Source: CAZWXH01 sp964637725
GTDB lineage: Bacteria; Bacillota_I; Bacilli_A; Erysipelotrichales; Coprobacillaceae
Length of the DNA stretch: 6,239 bases
Reading direction: 5' to 3'
Assembly: GCA_964637725.1 (NCBI GenBank)
Contig: CAZWXH010000105.1
Location: 1 to 6,239 of the forward strand
Shown here: piece after piece, positions 5,957 to 6,239 of the stretch
Layout of the letters: each line of letters begins with the position of its first letter
How positions within the stretch are numbered: the first letter of the stretch is position 1
Position numbers and translations under genes: made by a program
Notes under the pieces: model-generated
Seen by the model: only the letters and a program-made list of their open reading frames with translations
Told to the model about the DNA's origin: nothing
The model's database searches: none

Positions 5957-6239
5957 TTATGATCGTACATTAAAAATAGATGGAAAAATCTCTGATAATA
6001 ACCTAAAAGCAATAAAAAGATTTAGAGAACTTGGGAATATATTTGTTATTAACACTGGAAGATCGTACCAGTATTTTCAAAAAGAAATGGTGAATCAATC
6101 TTTCGGTTTTGATTACGCAATATGTGGTAGTGGGTCTCAGATAGTTGATAATCAATTTAAACTAATTGATTTTACACAGATTAATGTAGAAGAAATAACG
6201 TCTTTGATTGACCGAATTTATGAATCCTCAGCTCTTTTA
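5940..6239 (+). CDS. Cof-type HAD hydrolase (sugar-phosphate phosphatase-like), 3'-truncated by window
   Basis: The first 100 codons are present; the stop lies beyond the window, and full-length Cof-type proteins are about 260-280 residues. HAD motif I is at the extreme N-terminus, SDYDRTL with nucleophile Asp6, acid/base Asp8 and Thr10. Motif II is INTGRSY with Thr39, and the segment AICGSGSQIVD (60-70) matches the strand and turn that open the cap in class IIB HAD proteins. The ATG lies inside the end of the amidohydrolase gene, overlapping it by 17 bases in another frame. A GAGGGTG (5924-5930) sits 9 bases upstream; the spacing is long but usable, and motif I directly after this ATG supports the start. 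Such enzymes act on varied phosphorylated sugars and cofactors. The overlap implies translational coupling, so it probably acts on an intermediate of the same pathway, or relieves sugar-phosphate stress. Confidence 0.82.
   Translation, partial: MIIVSDYDRTLKIDGKISDNNLKAIKRFRELGNIFVINTGRSYQYFQKEMVNQSFGFDYAICGSGSQIVDNQFKLIDFTQINVEEITSLIDRIYESSALL

Noticed and set aside
1..6239. CRISPR arrays, tRNA/rRNA genes, insertion sequences, riboswitches
   Set aside because: No regularly spaced repeats, cloverleaf-like sequences, transposase fragments or long structured leaders were seen. The only intergenic regions are short and accounted for.

Overview
The window is AT-rich and carries strong AAAGGAG/GGAGG ribosome binding sites, tightly packed genes and standard-code stops (TAA, and one TGA). 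It suggests a low-GC Gram-positive (Firmicutes-type) bacterium; I cannot name genus or species from the sequence. The use of TGA as a stop argues against the mycoplasma code.

Layout: (1) bases 1-40 may hold the last codons of a rightward gene, followed by a good rho-independent terminator (46-81). (2) On the minus strand, 104-1645, lies a 513-residue regulator of the BglG/MtlR/Mga-like PTS-regulator class. (3) A 113-bp divergent intergenic region (1646-1758) holds a recognisable extended -10 promoter for the regulator, a weaker candidate promoter for the rightward genes and a small inverted repeat between them. (4) Rightward from 1759 run four closely spaced genes: a MalX-like PTS EIICB permease, an adenylosuccinate-lyase/fumarase-superfamily lyase, a NagA-like amidohydrolase, and a Cof-type HAD phosphatase cut by the window end. 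The gaps are 11 bp, 38 bp (containing a hairpin) and a 17-bp overlap, so this reads as one operon controlled by the divergent regulator.

How the genes may work together (inference): the EIICB permease imports a sugar derivative and phosphorylates it. The lyase probably makes a fumarate-releasing beta-elimination at a C-N or C-O bond. The amidohydrolase removes an N-acyl group from an amino-sugar phosphate, and the HAD enzyme may dephosphorylate an intermediate. Both the lyase and the amidohydrolase keep the catalytic core of their families but lose residues that contact the usual substrates (adenylosuccinate and GlcNAc-6-phosphate). This makes the cluster a candidate for an uncharacterised PTS-dependent pathway for a conjugated amino sugar, rather than a purine or plain GlcNAc locus. 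This is the most interesting feature of the window; the true substrate cannot be read from the sequence.
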